A DNA stretch of 64,000 bases from Plastoroseomonas arctica (GCF_018128965.1 NZ_JAAEDH010000007.1:62001-126000); one strand, 5' to 3'. Positions 17,136-25,995 are shown, counted from the stretch's first letter. The notes: generated by a model from the letters alone, not told the origin. Program-made: numbers and translations.

Positions 17136-18485
17136 ATGTCCTCCCCGCGCAGCCCCCGCATCTTCCTCGACGGCTACAATCTCGCGCTGGAACAAGGGAC
17201 GGGCGTGGCGACCTATGCCCGCAATCTCTCCTTCGGCCTGCGCGACCTCGGCGCCGAGGTCGGGGTGCTGTATGGCACGGTCAATTCGACGGTCAGTCTG
17301 CAATCGCTGATCCGGGAGATCGGTTTTTTCGATCCCATGGTCGGCCGCCCGGGCAAGTGGATGCGCATCCTGAAGAACGTCCAGCGCGCGCTCACCACCC
17401 CTTTCGGCGAGATCGCGACACAGGTGCCGATGACGGGGCGTGTCGTGCAGGAGACCTACCGTTCCCGCCTTCCGTATTTCGACAGTATCTGGAACGTCCA
17501 GCGACTATTCGACTCGCAGCGCATGCATTTCAGCCTCTATCGCAGTCGCCTGCAGGTGTATTTCCGCAAGCCCCCGCAGATCATGCACTGGACCTACCCG
17601 CTGGCGCTGAAGGTCACCGGGGCCAAGAACATCTACACCATGCATGACCTGGTGCCGCTGCGCCTGCCCTACACCACGCTCGACAACAAGCGGCTCTATT
17701 TCTCCCTCGCCCGCCAACTCGGCCGCCGCGCCGACCACATCTTCACCGTGAGCGAGGCGTCCAAGAAGGACATCGTGAACCTGTTGGGCGTGCCCGAGGA
17801 GCGGGTCACCAACACCTACCAGGCGGTCGAGATCCCCGCGAAGCTCCGCAACAAGCCGATGAGCGACGTGGCCATGGAGATCGAGGGCACCTTCGGCCTC
17901 AAGCCCGGGCGGTATTTCCTGTTCGTGGGCGCGATCGAGCCCAAGAAGAACATCGGCCGCATGATCGAGGCGTATCTCGCCTCGGGCGTGACGGACCCGC
18001 TCGTCATCGTGGGCAAGAAGGCCTGGAAATCCGGCCAGGAACTGCGCCTCATTTCCGACAACGCGCATGTGCGCTATCTGCTGACGCAGAACGGCGTCAC
18101 CGAAACCCGCTACCGGGTGCAGCAGATCGACTATGCCTCCTTCCCGCTCCTCGTCAGCCTCATGCGCGGCGCCAAGGCGCTGCTGTTCCCCTCGCTCTAT
18201 GAGGGGTTCGGCCTTCCGGCGCTCGAAGCCATGCTGCTGGGCACGCCGGTGATGACCTCCAACACCGCCTCCATGCCCGAGGTCGTGGGTGACGCCGCGA
18301 TGAAGGTGGACCCCTACGACACCGCCGCGATGGCCGAGGCGATCCGCACGCTCGACACCGACGAGGCCCTGCGCGACCGATTGGCCGCTGCCGGCCCCGT
18401 GCGGGCGGAGCTGTTCTCGCCCGAGCGGTACAAGCTCCGCCTCGCCGAGGCCTATGCAAAGGTCGGGGCCAAGTGGCAGAGCTGA
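17136..18485 (+). CDS. glycosyltransferase family 4 (GT-B)
   Basis: Protein of 449 aa. The N-terminus [21 protein letters not shown] is the acceptor-binding start of a GT-B glycosyltransferase. The C-terminal nucleotide-sugar domain has [16 protein letters not shown] and the EX7E motif in [11 protein letters not shown]. It probably adds a sugar during synthesis of a surface polysaccharide or glycan. The ATG at 17136 is chosen because the protein fold begins there; no good Shine-Dalgarno was found. It overlaps the next glycosyltransferase gene by 13 bp. Confidence 0.85.
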   Translation: MSSPRSPRIFLDGYNLALEQGTGVATYARNLSFGLRDLGAEVGVLYGTVNSTVSLQSLIREIGFFDPMVGRPGKWMRILKNVQRALTTPFGEIATQVPMTGRVVQETYRSRLPYFDSIWNVQRLFDSQRMHFSLYRSRLQVYFRKPPQIMHWTYPLALKVTGAKNIYTMHDLVPLRLPYTTLDNKRLYFSLARQLGRRADHIFTVSEASKKDIVNLLGVPEERVTNTYQAVEIPAKLRNKPMSDVAMEIEGTFGLKPGRYFLFVGAIEPKKNIGRMIEAYLASGVTDPLVIVGKKAWKSGQELRLISDNAHVRYLLTQNGVTETRYRVQQIDYASFPLLVSLMRGAKALLFPSLYEGFGLPALEAMLLGTPVMTSNTASMPEVVGDAAMKVDPYDTAAMAEAIRTLDTDEALRDRLAAAGPVRAELFSPERYKLRLAEAYAKVGAKWQS

Positions 18486-20650
18486 ACGCCGAAGCGCCCG
18501 AGGCACTGCTTGCGCGTGCCGATCGCCTGCGTGACCAGCGCCTGTGGGACGCCGCGGCGGAGGCATATGGCGCCTACCTGGACGCAGCACCCGGCGACTG
18601 GCGCGCCATGGTCCAGCGCGGCCATGCCGTGAAGGAAGCGGGGGACACCGCCGGCGCGCTCGCGCTGTACCGCGCGGCGGATGCGCTGGCGCCCGACGTG
18701 GCGGACACCAAGCTGCACATCGCGGGCGCGTTGAAGCGGCTAGGCGATGCGGCCGGCGCCTTCGCCGCTTATGCCGATGCGCTTGCGCTCGATCCGCAAA
18801 ACCCCTTCGCGGGTCCGGAGCTCACCGCGCTCGCGCCTTTCGCCGATGCCGGGCCGGCGCGGCGGCGGCACGCCAGCGCCGACCTGCTGATCGTGTTCGA
18901 CGCTTCGGACCTGCTCGCCTGGTTCCGCGGCAACCGGGCGCCAACGGGCATCCAGCGCGTGCAGCTCAACATCATCAGCCGAGCGCTGACCAACCCGGCC
19001 GAGGGCACCGCGACCGCCGTGGCCGCCTTCGATGCGCGCGGCGGGTTCTGGCGCGAGGTCAGCGCGGCGCTGTTCCTGCGCCTGTATCGCCTCTCGCGCC
19101 TCGGCGCCGACACGCGCGACGCGGTGTGGGTGGAGGCGGTGGACGAGGCGCGGCGCCAGCTCAGCGAGGGTGCCGATTTCCCCTTCGCGCCCGGCGCCTG
19201 CCTGGTCAATCTGGGCACGTCGTGGTGGATCGCGGACTATTTCCTGCGCGTGCGCCATGCGCAGCGGCGCTTCGGCATCCGCTACATCCCCTTCATCCAT
19301 GATTGCATCCCGCTGATTCTGCCCGAGCATTGTTCACGCCCGCTCGTGCTAGAATTCGCGCAATGGTTCGCGGGCCTGGCCGCCCATGCCGATGGCTTCC
19401 TCGCCAATTCCGATTGCACCGCGGCGGATGCCACGCGGATCCTGGCAGAAGTGGTGCCCGGGGCGGCGATGCCGCACGCCGTGATCCGCCTGAACGCCGC
19501 GCCTGACGCGGCCCCGGATTCCCAGGCGCTGCCGATCCCGGATGACGAGCCCTTCGTCCTCGTCGTCGGCACCATCGAGGCACGCAAGAACCACCTCCTC
19601 GTCTTCCAGGCCTGGCTCGCCCTGTTGCGCAAGCATGGGCCGGCCGCCGTGCCGCGCCTGGTCTGCGTGGGCAAGCCCGGCTGGCTCGCGGAGCCAGCGC
19701 TGCACCTCCTGGAAGCCTCGCCGCTGCTGGCCGAGAAGGTGACCATCCTGCACGGCATCTCGGACCTCGTGCTGGCAACGCTGTACCGGCGCGCGCTGTT
19801 CTCCATCTACAACTCCTTCTACGAGGGCTGGGGCCTGCCGGTGACGGAGAGCCTCGGCCATGGCCGCGCCGTGGTGCTGCCGCGCCATTCCGCACTCATC
19901 GAAGCGGGCGCTGCGGGCGGGATCTTCTTCGAGCCGCAAAGCGAGCCGGACCTGATCGCCAAGGTCGAGAAGCTGATCTTGTTCGCCGAGGCCCGCGCCG
20001 CAGCCGAGGCGACCATCGCCCGCGAGGTCCATCTACGCGATTGGGGCGCCATCACCGCGGAAGTGCTTGCCGCCATCGCCCGCTTCGCAGCCACCGACGC
20101 GCCGCCCTCCGAAACCCGCCTGCCCGCGCCTTTGGCGCGGGCCATGCCGCTGCGCCTGCTCGGCCGCACCCAGCCCGATCGCGCGATGGCACTCGCCGAC
20201 CTGCTGCGCGACGGGCTCGGCTGGCACCCCCTCGAGGATTGGGGCTGCTGGACCGTGCCTGGCCGCGCCCGGTTGCGCCTGCCGCTCGCGCAGCCCGAGG
20301 TAGAGCCGCTGCGGCTCTACCTCGGCCTCGTGGCGCCGCCCGGCCGCGCGCCGGTCACGCTGCGGCTCCGCGCCCGGCCGGGCGATGCCTGGGCGAGCCT
20401 CACCCTCGCGCCCGATGCGCGACAGACCGCGTTCCTTGAGATCCCCGCCGGCTCCGGCGATGCGCTGGCCATCGAGATCGCGGCCACCGTCCCGCAGACT
20501 CTGCCGAACCGTCGCCGTGGCGAGGCCGCGCGCCTGGTCGGGATCGGCGTCACCGAGGTGATGCTCTGCCGCCGCGAGGATTTTTCCGCGCGGGTCGATT
20601 TCCTCGAGCGCCAGCACTTCGCAGCCGTGGAAGTCACCGCCGGCACCTGA
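18473..20650 (+). CDS. large glycosyltransferase with TPR-like N-terminus
   Basis: Protein of 725 aa from a GTG start. Residues 1-110 form TPR-like helical repeats (AAEAYGAYLDAAPGDW, ALALYRAADALAPD, AFAAYADALALDPQNP). Residues ~135-520 are a GT4 domain with GIQRVQLNII, a VGTIEARKNH loop and the EX7E motif in YEGWGLPVTES. The last ~200 aa (540-725) form a separate, probably beta-rich domain that was not recognised. The 13-bp overlap with the preceding GT4 gene implies coupled expression and a shared glycan pathway. The TPR segment may hold a partner or the polymer (inference). Confidence 0.82.
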   Translation: MAELNAEAPEALLARADRLRDQRLWDAAAEAYGAYLDAAPGDWRAMVQRGHAVKEAGDTAGALALYRAADALAPDVADTKLHIAGALKRLGDAAGAFAAYADALALDPQNPFAGPELTALAPFADAGPARRRHASADLLIVFDASDLLAWFRGNRAPTGIQRVQLNIISRALTNPAEGTATAVAAFDARGGFWREVSAALFLRLYRLSRLGADTRDAVWVEAVDEARRQLSEGADFPFAPGACLVNLGTSWWIADYFLRVRHAQRRFGIRYIPFIHDCIPLILPEHCSRPLVLEFAQWFAGLAAHADGFLANSDCTAADATRILAEVVPGAAMPHAVIRLNAAPDAAPDSQALPIPDDEPFVLVVGTIEARKNHLLVFQAWLALLRKHGPAAVPRLVCVGKPGWLAEPALHLLEASPLLAEKVTILHGISDLVLATLYRRALFSIYNSFYEGWGLPVTESLGHGRAVVLPRHSALIEAGAAGGIFFEPQSEPDLIAKVEKLILFAEARAAAEATIAREVHLRDWGAITAEVLAAIARFAATDAPPSETRLPAPLARAMPLRLLGRTQPDRAMALADLLRDGLGWHPLEDWGCWTVPGRARLRLPLAQPEVEPLRLYLGLVAPPGRAPVTLRLRARPGDAWASLTLAPDARQTAFLEIPAGSGDALAIEIAATVPQTLPNRRRGEAARLVGIGVTEVMLCRREDFSARVDFLERQHFAAVEVTAGT

Positions 20651-20707
20651 CGCGACACGCCCTCGCTCGCCTGCTATAGGCAACGAAAATCGAGGGAGAG
20701 AAACACC

Positions 20708-21745
20708 ATGACCATCATCGCACCGTCGCGCCGCGCGCTGATCGCGGCCGGCCTCACCGCGCCGCTCGCGGCCCCGCACGTCGCCCGCGCGCAGACCGCC
20801 TATCGCGGCGAGTACAAGATGACGGTCGTTGGCAATCGCCCCATCCCCTTCGCCGAGGGCGCTTTCAAATGGGCCGAGCTCGTCACCGAGCGTACCTCCG
20901 GCCGCATCAACGTGCGCACCTATCCTGGCAGCCAGCTGGTCGGCGGCGACCAGACGCGCGAGTTGCTGGCCATGCGCCAGGGCGTGATCGATTTCGGCGT
21001 CTTCTCGACCATCAACATCGCGCCCCAGCTGCGCGAGGTCGGCATCTTCCAGCTGCCCTTCCTCATGCGCGACCACCGCGCCTTCGAAGCACTCATCCGC
21101 GGCGTGGTCGGGCGCGACATCTTCTCGGTGGTGGAGCGCCGCGAAATCGTGCCGCTGGCCTGGGGCGAGAACGGCTTCCGCGAGATCAGCAACTCCAAGC
21201 GCACCATCCGCACGCCCGAGGACATGCGCGGGTTGAAGATCCGCTTCGCCGCCGGCGCGATCTTCAACGAGATTCTCACCGCCATGGGCGCCAACCCCGT
21301 GCAGATGAGCTTCGCCGACCTGCAGCCGGCGCTGTCGACCGGTGCGGTGGACGGGCAGGAGAACCCGATCAACCTCTTCCTCGCGCTGCGCATGGACACG
21401 CTGGCGCAGAAACACCTGACGGTGTGGAACTACGTGAACGACCCGCTGATCTTCGGGCTCTCGCGCACGGTGATGAACAGCTTCACACCGGCCGACCAGG
21501 CGCTGGTGCGAGACTGCGCGATCGAGGCGGGACGCTACCAGATCGAACTCACGCGGCGCGGCCTGGGGTTGGATGGCGGCGATGATGCGTCGATGCGCGA
21601 CCTGCGGACGCGCGGTGTGGAGGTGACGGTGCTGACGGATGCGGAGAAGGAAGCCTTCGCGCGGATCACGCGACCTGTGTACGACCGCTGGGCGGCGACG
21701 ATCGGTGCAGAGCTGGTGCGTAAGGCGGAGGCGGCGGTGAGATAG
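20708..21745 (+). CDS. TRAP transporter periplasmic receptor (DctP family)
   Basis: Protein of 345 aa. The N-terminus has an arginine pair in SRRALIAAGLTAP, suggesting a twin-arginine-like signal, with cleavage near ARAQ. The mature protein has DctP features: a GSQLVGGDQTRELLAMRQGVI region, WGENGFREISNS, MRGLKIR (with the conserved carboxylate-binding Arg) and QMSFADLQPALSTGAVDGQENP. It would bind an organic acid in the periplasm. GAGGGAGAG precedes the ATG. dctQ and dctM follow, separated by a pair of intergenic repeats. Confidence 0.93.
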   Translation: MTIIAPSRRALIAAGLTAPLAAPHVARAQTAYRGEYKMTVVGNRPIPFAEGAFKWAELVTERTSGRINVRTYPGSQLVGGDQTRELLAMRQGVIDFGVFSTINIAPQLREVGIFQLPFLMRDHRAFEALIRGVVGRDIFSVVERREIVPLAWGENGFREISNSKRTIRTPEDMRGLKIRFAAGAIFNEILTAMGANPVQMSFADLQPALSTGAVDGQENPINLFLALRMDTLAQKHLTVWNYVNDPLIFGLSRTVMNSFTPADQALVRDCAIEAGRYQIELTRRGLGLDGGDDASMRDLRTRGVEVTVLTDAEKEAFARITRPVYDRWAATIGAELVRKAEAAVR

Positions 21746-21750
21746 AAAGA

Positions 21751-21805
21751 CTGGGGGAAAAGAATTTCCCCCAGACCCCCGATCTTTTATTTTTGTCGAT
21801 TGGTG
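21751..21805 (+). repeat. GGGGAAA-hairpin intergenic repeat, copy A1
   Basis: It starts 6 nt after the dctP stop. A perfect 10-bp stem CTGGGGGAAA / TTTCCCCCAG encloses AGAA (21751-21774). Then come AGACCCCC, GATC, TTTTATTTTTG and CGATTGG. Plus orientation (hairpin first, T-rich tail last). It is paired head-outwards with copy A2 in the same gap. Confidence 0.85.
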
Positions 21806-21822
21806 CTTCCTCACAGCCGCAT

Positions 21823-21871
21823 CCAATGGATAAAAATAAAAGAATGGGGTCTGGGAAATTCTTTTCCCCAG
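21823..21871 (-). repeat. GGGGAAA-hairpin intergenic repeat, copy A2
   Basis: Same element as A1 in reverse orientation: CCAATGG, AAAAATAAAA, GGGG, then the hairpin, ending 14 nt before the chosen dctQ ATG at 21886. With A1 it forms a ~120-nt inverted repeat between dctP and dctQ. The dctQ frame stays open through it. Confidence 0.85.
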
Positions 21872-21885
21872 CCTTTTTTGCCCCC

Positions 21886-22338
21886 ATGAAAATCGAAGAA
21901 CCCCTCGTCGCCGCGACCATGGCCGCCATCGCCCTCATCACCGCGGCGAACGTCGTCACGCGCTACCTCTCCAACGTCTCCCTCGCCTTCACCGAGGAGT
22001 ATTCGGTCGCGCTCATGATCGGCCTCGCACTGCTCGGCACCGCGCTCGCCGTCGCGCGCGGCACGCATATCCGCATTCCCTTTTTCGTCGAGAAGCTCTC
22101 TCCGCGCGGCCAGCGCATCGCCGAGGCGGTGGCGATGGCGCTCACCATTCTCTGCTTCGGGCTGCTCGCGCTGCACGGCGCGAAGCTCGCCTATGACGAG
22201 TGGGATTTCGAGTTCGTCTCCTCCGGCCTCGGCCACCCGCAATTCCTCTACACGATGTGGCTGCCGATCCTGTCGCTGGTGGTCATCGCGCGCGCGCTTC
22301 AGCGGATGATCCGCAGCCTGCGGGGGCACGGCCCATGA
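21886..22338 (+). CDS. TRAP transporter small permease (DctQ family)
   Basis: Protein of 150 aa with four predicted membrane helices, including VAATMAAIALITAANVVTRY, SVALMIGLALLGTALAVARG and a C-terminal LYTMWLPILSLVVIARAL. It joins DctM in the inner membrane to form the TRAP permease. The ATG at 21886 gives a normal DctQ N-terminus. No Shine-Dalgarno lies before it, because repeat A2 runs almost to the start. Earlier in-frame ATGs at 21826 and 21844 lie inside the repeat. It overlaps dctM by ATGA. Confidence 0.88.
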   Translation: MKIEEPLVAATMAAIALITAANVVTRYLSNVSLAFTEEYSVALMIGLALLGTALAVARGTHIRIPFFVEKLSPRGQRIAEAVAMALTILCFGLLALHGAKLAYDEWDFEFVSSGLGHPQFLYTMWLPILSLVVIARALQRMIRSLRGHGP

Positions 22339-23618
22339 TCGGCGTCATCCTGTTCCTGGCCTTCACTATCCTGCTATTCGGCGGCGTGCCGATCGCGGTC
22401 GCACTGGGCCTCGCCGGCGCGCTGGCGATCCAACTCGCCGACCAGTCGATCATGGCGATGCCGACGAACGTGTATTCCGGCATCGCAAAATATCCGCTGA
22501 TCGCCATCCCGATGTTCGTCCTCGTGGGCTCAGTGTTCGACCGCACCGGCGTGGCGCTGCGGCTGGTGCGCTTCGCCACCGCCATCGTCGGCGCCGGGCG
22601 CGGCGCGCTGGCCTCGGTGGCGGTGCTGGTGGCGATGGTGATCGGCGGCATCTCCGGTTCCGGCCCGGCGACATCCGCCGCCGTCGGCCATGTGGTGACG
22701 AAGTCCATGGTGGCCGACGGCTACCCGCGCTCCTTCATTGCCAGCACGGTGGCGGCCGCCGCGGCCACCGACATCCTGATCCCGCCCTCCATCGCCTTCA
22801 TCATCTACGCGGTGATGGTACCTGGCGTGTCGGTTCCCGCCATCTTCATGGCCGGGATGTTCCCGGGGATCCTGGCCGGCTTCGCCATCATCATCCCCAT
22901 CGTCATCATCTCTCTGGTGATGAATTTCGGCGGGAAGAATCCGTCGCGCCACGCGCTCTCCATCTGGCAGACCTTCAAGGAGGCGTTCTGGGGCCTGATG
23001 GCGCCGGTGGTGATCCTGGGCGGTATGCGCACCGGCGCCTTCACGCCCACCGAGGCCGCGGTGATGGCCGTCGCATATGGGCTGATCATCGGCTTCTTCG
23101 TCTATCGCACGCTGACCATACGCGACCTCTACGAGATGCTGGTCGAGGCCGGCGAGCTATCGGCGGTGATCATGATCGTGGTGGCCCTCGCCTCCGTCTT
23201 CGCCTGGTCGCTCAGCACGCTCGGCATCGTCCAGCCGGTCGCGGACTGGGTGGTGGGCCTGGGCCTCGGCGAATACGGCACCATCGGGCTGCTGATGATC
23301 GTGCTGATCATGATCGGCATGTTCCTCGACGGCGTGTCCACCTTCCTCATCCTGCTGCCGGTGCTGATCCCCATCGCGAATGCCTTCCACTGGGACCTCA
23401 CCTGGTTCGGCGTGATCCTGACGATGAAGATCGCGATCGGTCAGTTCACCCCGCCCATGGCGGTGAACCTGATGGTGAGCTGCCGCATCGCCGGCGTGCC
23501 CATGGAAAGCACTATCCCCTGGGTGGTGTGGATGATCCTGGCGATGTTCGTGGCCCTCGCGATGGTCGTCGCGGTTCCGGATATTGCACTGTGGCTGCCG
23601 CGCGTGATGGGGTTGTGA
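22335..23618 (+). CDS. TRAP transporter large permease (DctM family)
   Basis: Protein of 427 aa with about 12 hydrophobic segments. DctM signatures include ALGLAGALAIQL, KYPLIAIPMFVLVGSVFDR, GGISGSGPATSAAVGHV and LIPPSIAFIIYAVM. It is the ion-coupled (usually Na+) translocating subunit. The ATG at 22335 overlaps the dctQ stop by 4 nt; in-frame upstream sequence belongs to dctQ. A small membrane-protein gene starts immediately after its stop. Confidence 0.94.
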   Translation: MIGVILFLAFTILLFGGVPIAVALGLAGALAIQLADQSIMAMPTNVYSGIAKYPLIAIPMFVLVGSVFDRTGVALRLVRFATAIVGAGRGALASVAVLVAMVIGGISGSGPATSAAVGHVVTKSMVADGYPRSFIASTVAAAAATDILIPPSIAFIIYAVMVPGVSVPAIFMAGMFPGILAGFAIIIPIVIISLVMNFGGKNPSRHALSIWQTFKEAFWGLMAPVVILGGMRTGAFTPTEAAVMAVAYGLIIGFFVYRTLTIRDLYEMLVEAGELSAVIMIVVALASVFAWSLSTLGIVQPVADWVVGLGLGEYGTIGLLMIVLIMIGMFLDGVSTFLILLPVLIPIANAFHWDLTWFGVILTMKIAIGQFTPPMAVNLMVSCRIAGVPMESTIPWVVWMILAMFVALAMVVAVPDIALWLPRVMGL

Positions 23619-23897
23619 ATGCTGGCGATGCGGACCTCACCCGGTGCTATCATGCGGCGATCGAGCCAAGTCATGGCCGATGATCTGGGCGATGCGCGAA
23701 GCCGCGACGAGAACAGGCGGTTCCGCGACATGGCCGAGCGAACCAAATCCGAAAACCCGGTCTATGCCTATGCGCCGCGGTGGGTGCCGACCGGGAACTG
23801 GCGCATGTCGGTCTTCGATCTCATCGTCTACACCTTGGGGATCGGCGTCATCCTGATGGTGCTGGGCATGCGCCTGTTCGGGTATATCGGCGATTGA
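23619..23897 (+). CDS. small single-span membrane protein after dctM
   Basis: Up to 92 aa. The N-terminal half is polar and charged; residues ~64-88 (SVFDLIVYTLGIGVILMVLG) form one membrane helix; the tail is short. A conserved-looking NPVYAYAPRWVPTGNW precedes the helix. The family was not recognised. The first ATG abuts the dctM stop; internal ATGs (residues 19 and 38) could be the true start. Its position suggests co-expression with the TRAP system. It ends flush against the convergent secreted-protein gene. Confidence 0.55.
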   Translation: MLAMRTSPGAIMRRSSQVMADDLGDARSRDENRRFRDMAERTKSENPVYAYAPRWVPTGNWRMSVFDLIVYTLGIGVILMVLGMRLFGYIGD

Positions 23898-24524
23898 TCA
23901 GCGCGCCGGATACAGCATCTGCCACTGCCCGTTGGGCAGCATGACGTACTGATTGCCCTGCTGGTCGCGCGTGAAGCGCTGGCCGGTGGATGGGTCCACG
24001 TAGCCATTCGGGCCCATATAGGGAAGCACCACGGGCTGACCCGTGCGCGGGTCCACATAGGTCGACTGACCCTGCATCACCCGGCCCTGCTCCCGCTGAC
24101 CCTCGCGGTAGCGCTCGGCGTATTCGCCCTGGGCGCGCCCGCGCGCCTCCTCGGCGCGACGCAGCTCATCCCGCCGCAACTGCTCCTCGCGCTGGTTGCG
24201 CACTTCGCCCTCGCGGTAGCGGCGCATGCCCTCGGGCGAGAAATTCGCCGTCGCCGCGCATTGATAGGCGAAGTTCGGAAACGGCATCTGCCCGCCGCGC
24301 TGCAGGAAGGCACGGTAATGCGCCTGGCATTCAGGGTCCTGCATGGCGCGGGCGATGGCCTGCTGTTGCGCAGCCTGCATCTGCGCCGAGAGCTGCGCGC
24401 TGCCGCGCTGCGACTGCTCCAGCATGGCGCCGAAATCAGGGCCGATATCATAGCCGCGATACATGGTTTGCGCGCCGGCCGGCGCCGAGGCCAGCACACC
24501 CAGGAGCATCACCAGACGCCGCAT
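23898..24524 (-). CDS. secreted Gln/Arg-rich hypothetical protein with YVDPxTGQ repeats
   Basis: Protein of 208 aa. A signal peptide (MRRLVMLLGVLASAPAGAQ) is followed by a Gln/Ala-rich helix, a highly charged Arg/Glu segment (YREGEVRNQREEQLRRDELR) and a C-terminal region with two YVDPxTGQ motifs and Gly/Asn/Gln-rich turns. The family was not recognised; a periplasmic or outer-membrane-associated structural role is possible. The ATG at 24524 has GGAGG 7 nt upstream. It lies 84 bp downstream of a Bug receptor gene in the same direction. Confidence 0.75.
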   Translation of the reverse strand: MRRLVMLLGVLASAPAGAQTMYRGYDIGPDFGAMLEQSQRGSAQLSAQMQAAQQQAIARAMQDPECQAHYRAFLQRGGQMPFPNFAYQCAATANFSPEGMRRYREGEVRNQREEQLRRDELRRAEEARGRAQGEYAERYREGQREQGRVMQGQSTYVDPRTGQPVVLPYMGPNGYVDPSTGQRFTRDQQGNQYVMLPNGQWQMLYPAR

Positions 24525-24608
24525 GACCGGTCCTCCGCAAACACGGGAACACCATAGGCCGGCGCGGCCCACCCGGCTATGTCGTTCCGCTAACGATCCA
24601 GCTAGCCG

Positions 24609-25574
24609 CTATCCGTCGAGCCGCACATTCGCCACCCGCGCCACCTCCCGCCACTTCGCGATCTCGCTGGCAAGGAACCGCCCGTACTCGGCCGGGGTGC
24701 CCGGGTCCGTGAGCATCCCCAACTCGCCGATCCGCGCAATGACCGAGGGCTCCCGCAGGATCGCCACCACATCGGCATTCACCTTGCGCAGGATCTCCGC
24801 CGGCGTGCCGATGGGCGCGACCAGCCCGCTCCACCCCGCCGCCTCGTAGCCAGGCAGCCGCTCGGCGATGGTGGGAGTCTCGGGCAGCTGCGCAACCCGC
24901 GCACGCACCGTCACCGCGATGGCTCGCGCTCGCCCGCCGCGGATATGCGGCAGCGCGCTCGCGACTGAATCGAACATCACCGGGATATTCCCCGCGATGA
25001 GGTCGGTCACCGCCGGCCCGCTGCCCCGATAGTGCACGATGTTCAGCTGGATCCCGGCCTGATGCGCGAACATCTCCGCCGCCAGGTGCTGCGACGTCGC
25101 CGGGCCCGCCGAGGCCACGTCGATCTTCCCCGGCTCCGCACGCGCCTTGGCCAGCAACGCATCGAGGTCGGCCGCCGCGAAGGACGGGTGCGCGATGATC
25201 AGCAAGGGCACCATCGCCACATTGGTGATCGGCGCGAAATCCCGCAGCGGCTCATAGGGCAGCCGCTGGATAACTCCCGGATTGATGCCCAGCGTGCCTG
25301 AAGTCCCGTTGATCAAGGTGTAGCCGTCCGGTGCCGAGCGCGCGCCCGCCTCGATCGCCGGCACGCCGGCGCCGCCCGCGCGGTTCTCGACCACCACGCG
25401 CTGCGGCCAGCGGCGCGACAACTCGTCGGCGATCAGGCGGGTGATGATGTCGGCCGCCTGCCCCGGGGGGAACGGGACGATGATGCGCACCGGGCGGTTG
25501 GGGTAGTCGGTTTGGGCGCGCGCCGCGAGGGGCAACAGCGCCCCGGTGGCCAGAAGCGTGCGGCGTGCGAACAT
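24609..25574 (-). CDS. tripartite tricarboxylate (Bug/TctC) periplasmic receptor
   Basis: Protein of 321 aa. A signal peptide (RRTLLATGALLPLAARAQ) is followed by the Bug hallmark YPNRPVRIIVPFPPGQAADI, VVENRAGGAG, APDGYTLI and HYRGSGPAVTDLIAG. Such receptors bind carboxylates or related organics and work with TctAB permeases. No tctAB lies in the window. The ATG at 25574 is preferred because GGGAGG touches the other ATG (25580) directly but sits 6 nt from this one. Repeat copy B lies just upstream. Confidence 0.92.
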   Translation of the reverse strand: MFARRTLLATGALLPLAARAQTDYPNRPVRIIVPFPPGQAADIITRLIADELSRRWPQRVVVENRAGGAGVPAIEAGARSAPDGYTLINGTSGTLGINPGVIQRLPYEPLRDFAPITNVAMVPLLIIAHPSFAAADLDALLAKARAEPGKIDVASAGPATSQHLAAEMFAHQAGIQLNIVHYRGSGPAVTDLIAGNIPVMFDSVASALPHIRGGRARAIAVTVRARVAQLPETPTIAERLPGYEAAGWSGLVAPIGTPAEILRKVNADVVAILREPSVIARIGELGMLTDPGTPAEYGRFLASEIAKWREVARVANVRLDG

Positions 25575-25600
25575 GGACATCCTCCCGAAGCAAGGAAGCG

Positions 25601-25647
25601 CTGGGGAAAGAATTCCCCAGACCCCTTTTTTTATTTTTGTCTATTGG
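25601..25647 (+). repeat. GGGGAAA-hairpin intergenic repeat, copy B
   Basis: CTGGGGAA-AGAA-TTCCCCAG hairpin (25601-25620), ACCCC, a T-rich tail and CTATTGG. The hairpin side faces the start of the minus-strand Bug gene, 27 nt away; the tail points to the small Cys-protein gene upstream. Confidence 0.85.
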
Positions 25648-25682
25648 CTCCGGGCAGGAAAGTCACGCTGGGCGACGAGGCG

Positions 25683-25994
25683 TCAGAGCGCCGGCAGCGC
25701 GCCCGTGCGAGCCTCGATACGGCCGGCCAGGCGCGCAAGGCGCACCGCCTCGGCGGCGCCGATGGCGGGATCGCCCGTGTCACAAGCCTCGGCGGCGCGC
25801 GCGAAGGCAAGCCCGATGGCCGTGTCCTCCTCCGCACTCGCGTGCACGCGCAGCGGCATGATGACCGCCACGGCGGGGTCAAGCGCAGCGCGGCACACCG
25901 TCGTCAGATGCGCGTTCAGCTCGTCGGGGTCGCAGGCCCGCGCGAGCGGCGGTGCGAACAGGAAAACGACCAGGGCCAGGATATGAAAGCGCAT
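25683..25994 (-). CDS. small secreted Cys-containing protein downstream of ycnI-like gene
   Basis: Protein of 103 aa. A clear signal peptide (FHILALVVFLFAPPLARA) is followed by a mature chain starting with Cys21 and containing Cys34 and Cys71, Asp/Glu and one His. No known family was recognised. It starts 1 nt after the YcnI-like stop, with GGAGGG 7 nt upstream, so it is co-translated with that copper-related gene. It may be a periplasmic metal-handling partner (inference from position and cysteines). Confidence 0.7.
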   Translation of the reverse strand: MRFHILALVVFLFAPPLARACDPDELNAHLTTVCRAALDPAVAVIMPLRVHASAEEDTAIGLAFARAAEACDTGDPAIGAAEAVRLARLAGRIEARTGALPAL

Positions 25995-25995
25995 C

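Noticed and set aside
20033-21826. 597-aa minus-strand open frame across a glycosyltransferase and dctP
   Set aside because: Antisense shadow with Arg/His-rich composition; it crosses the real gene boundary and lacks a ribosome-binding site.
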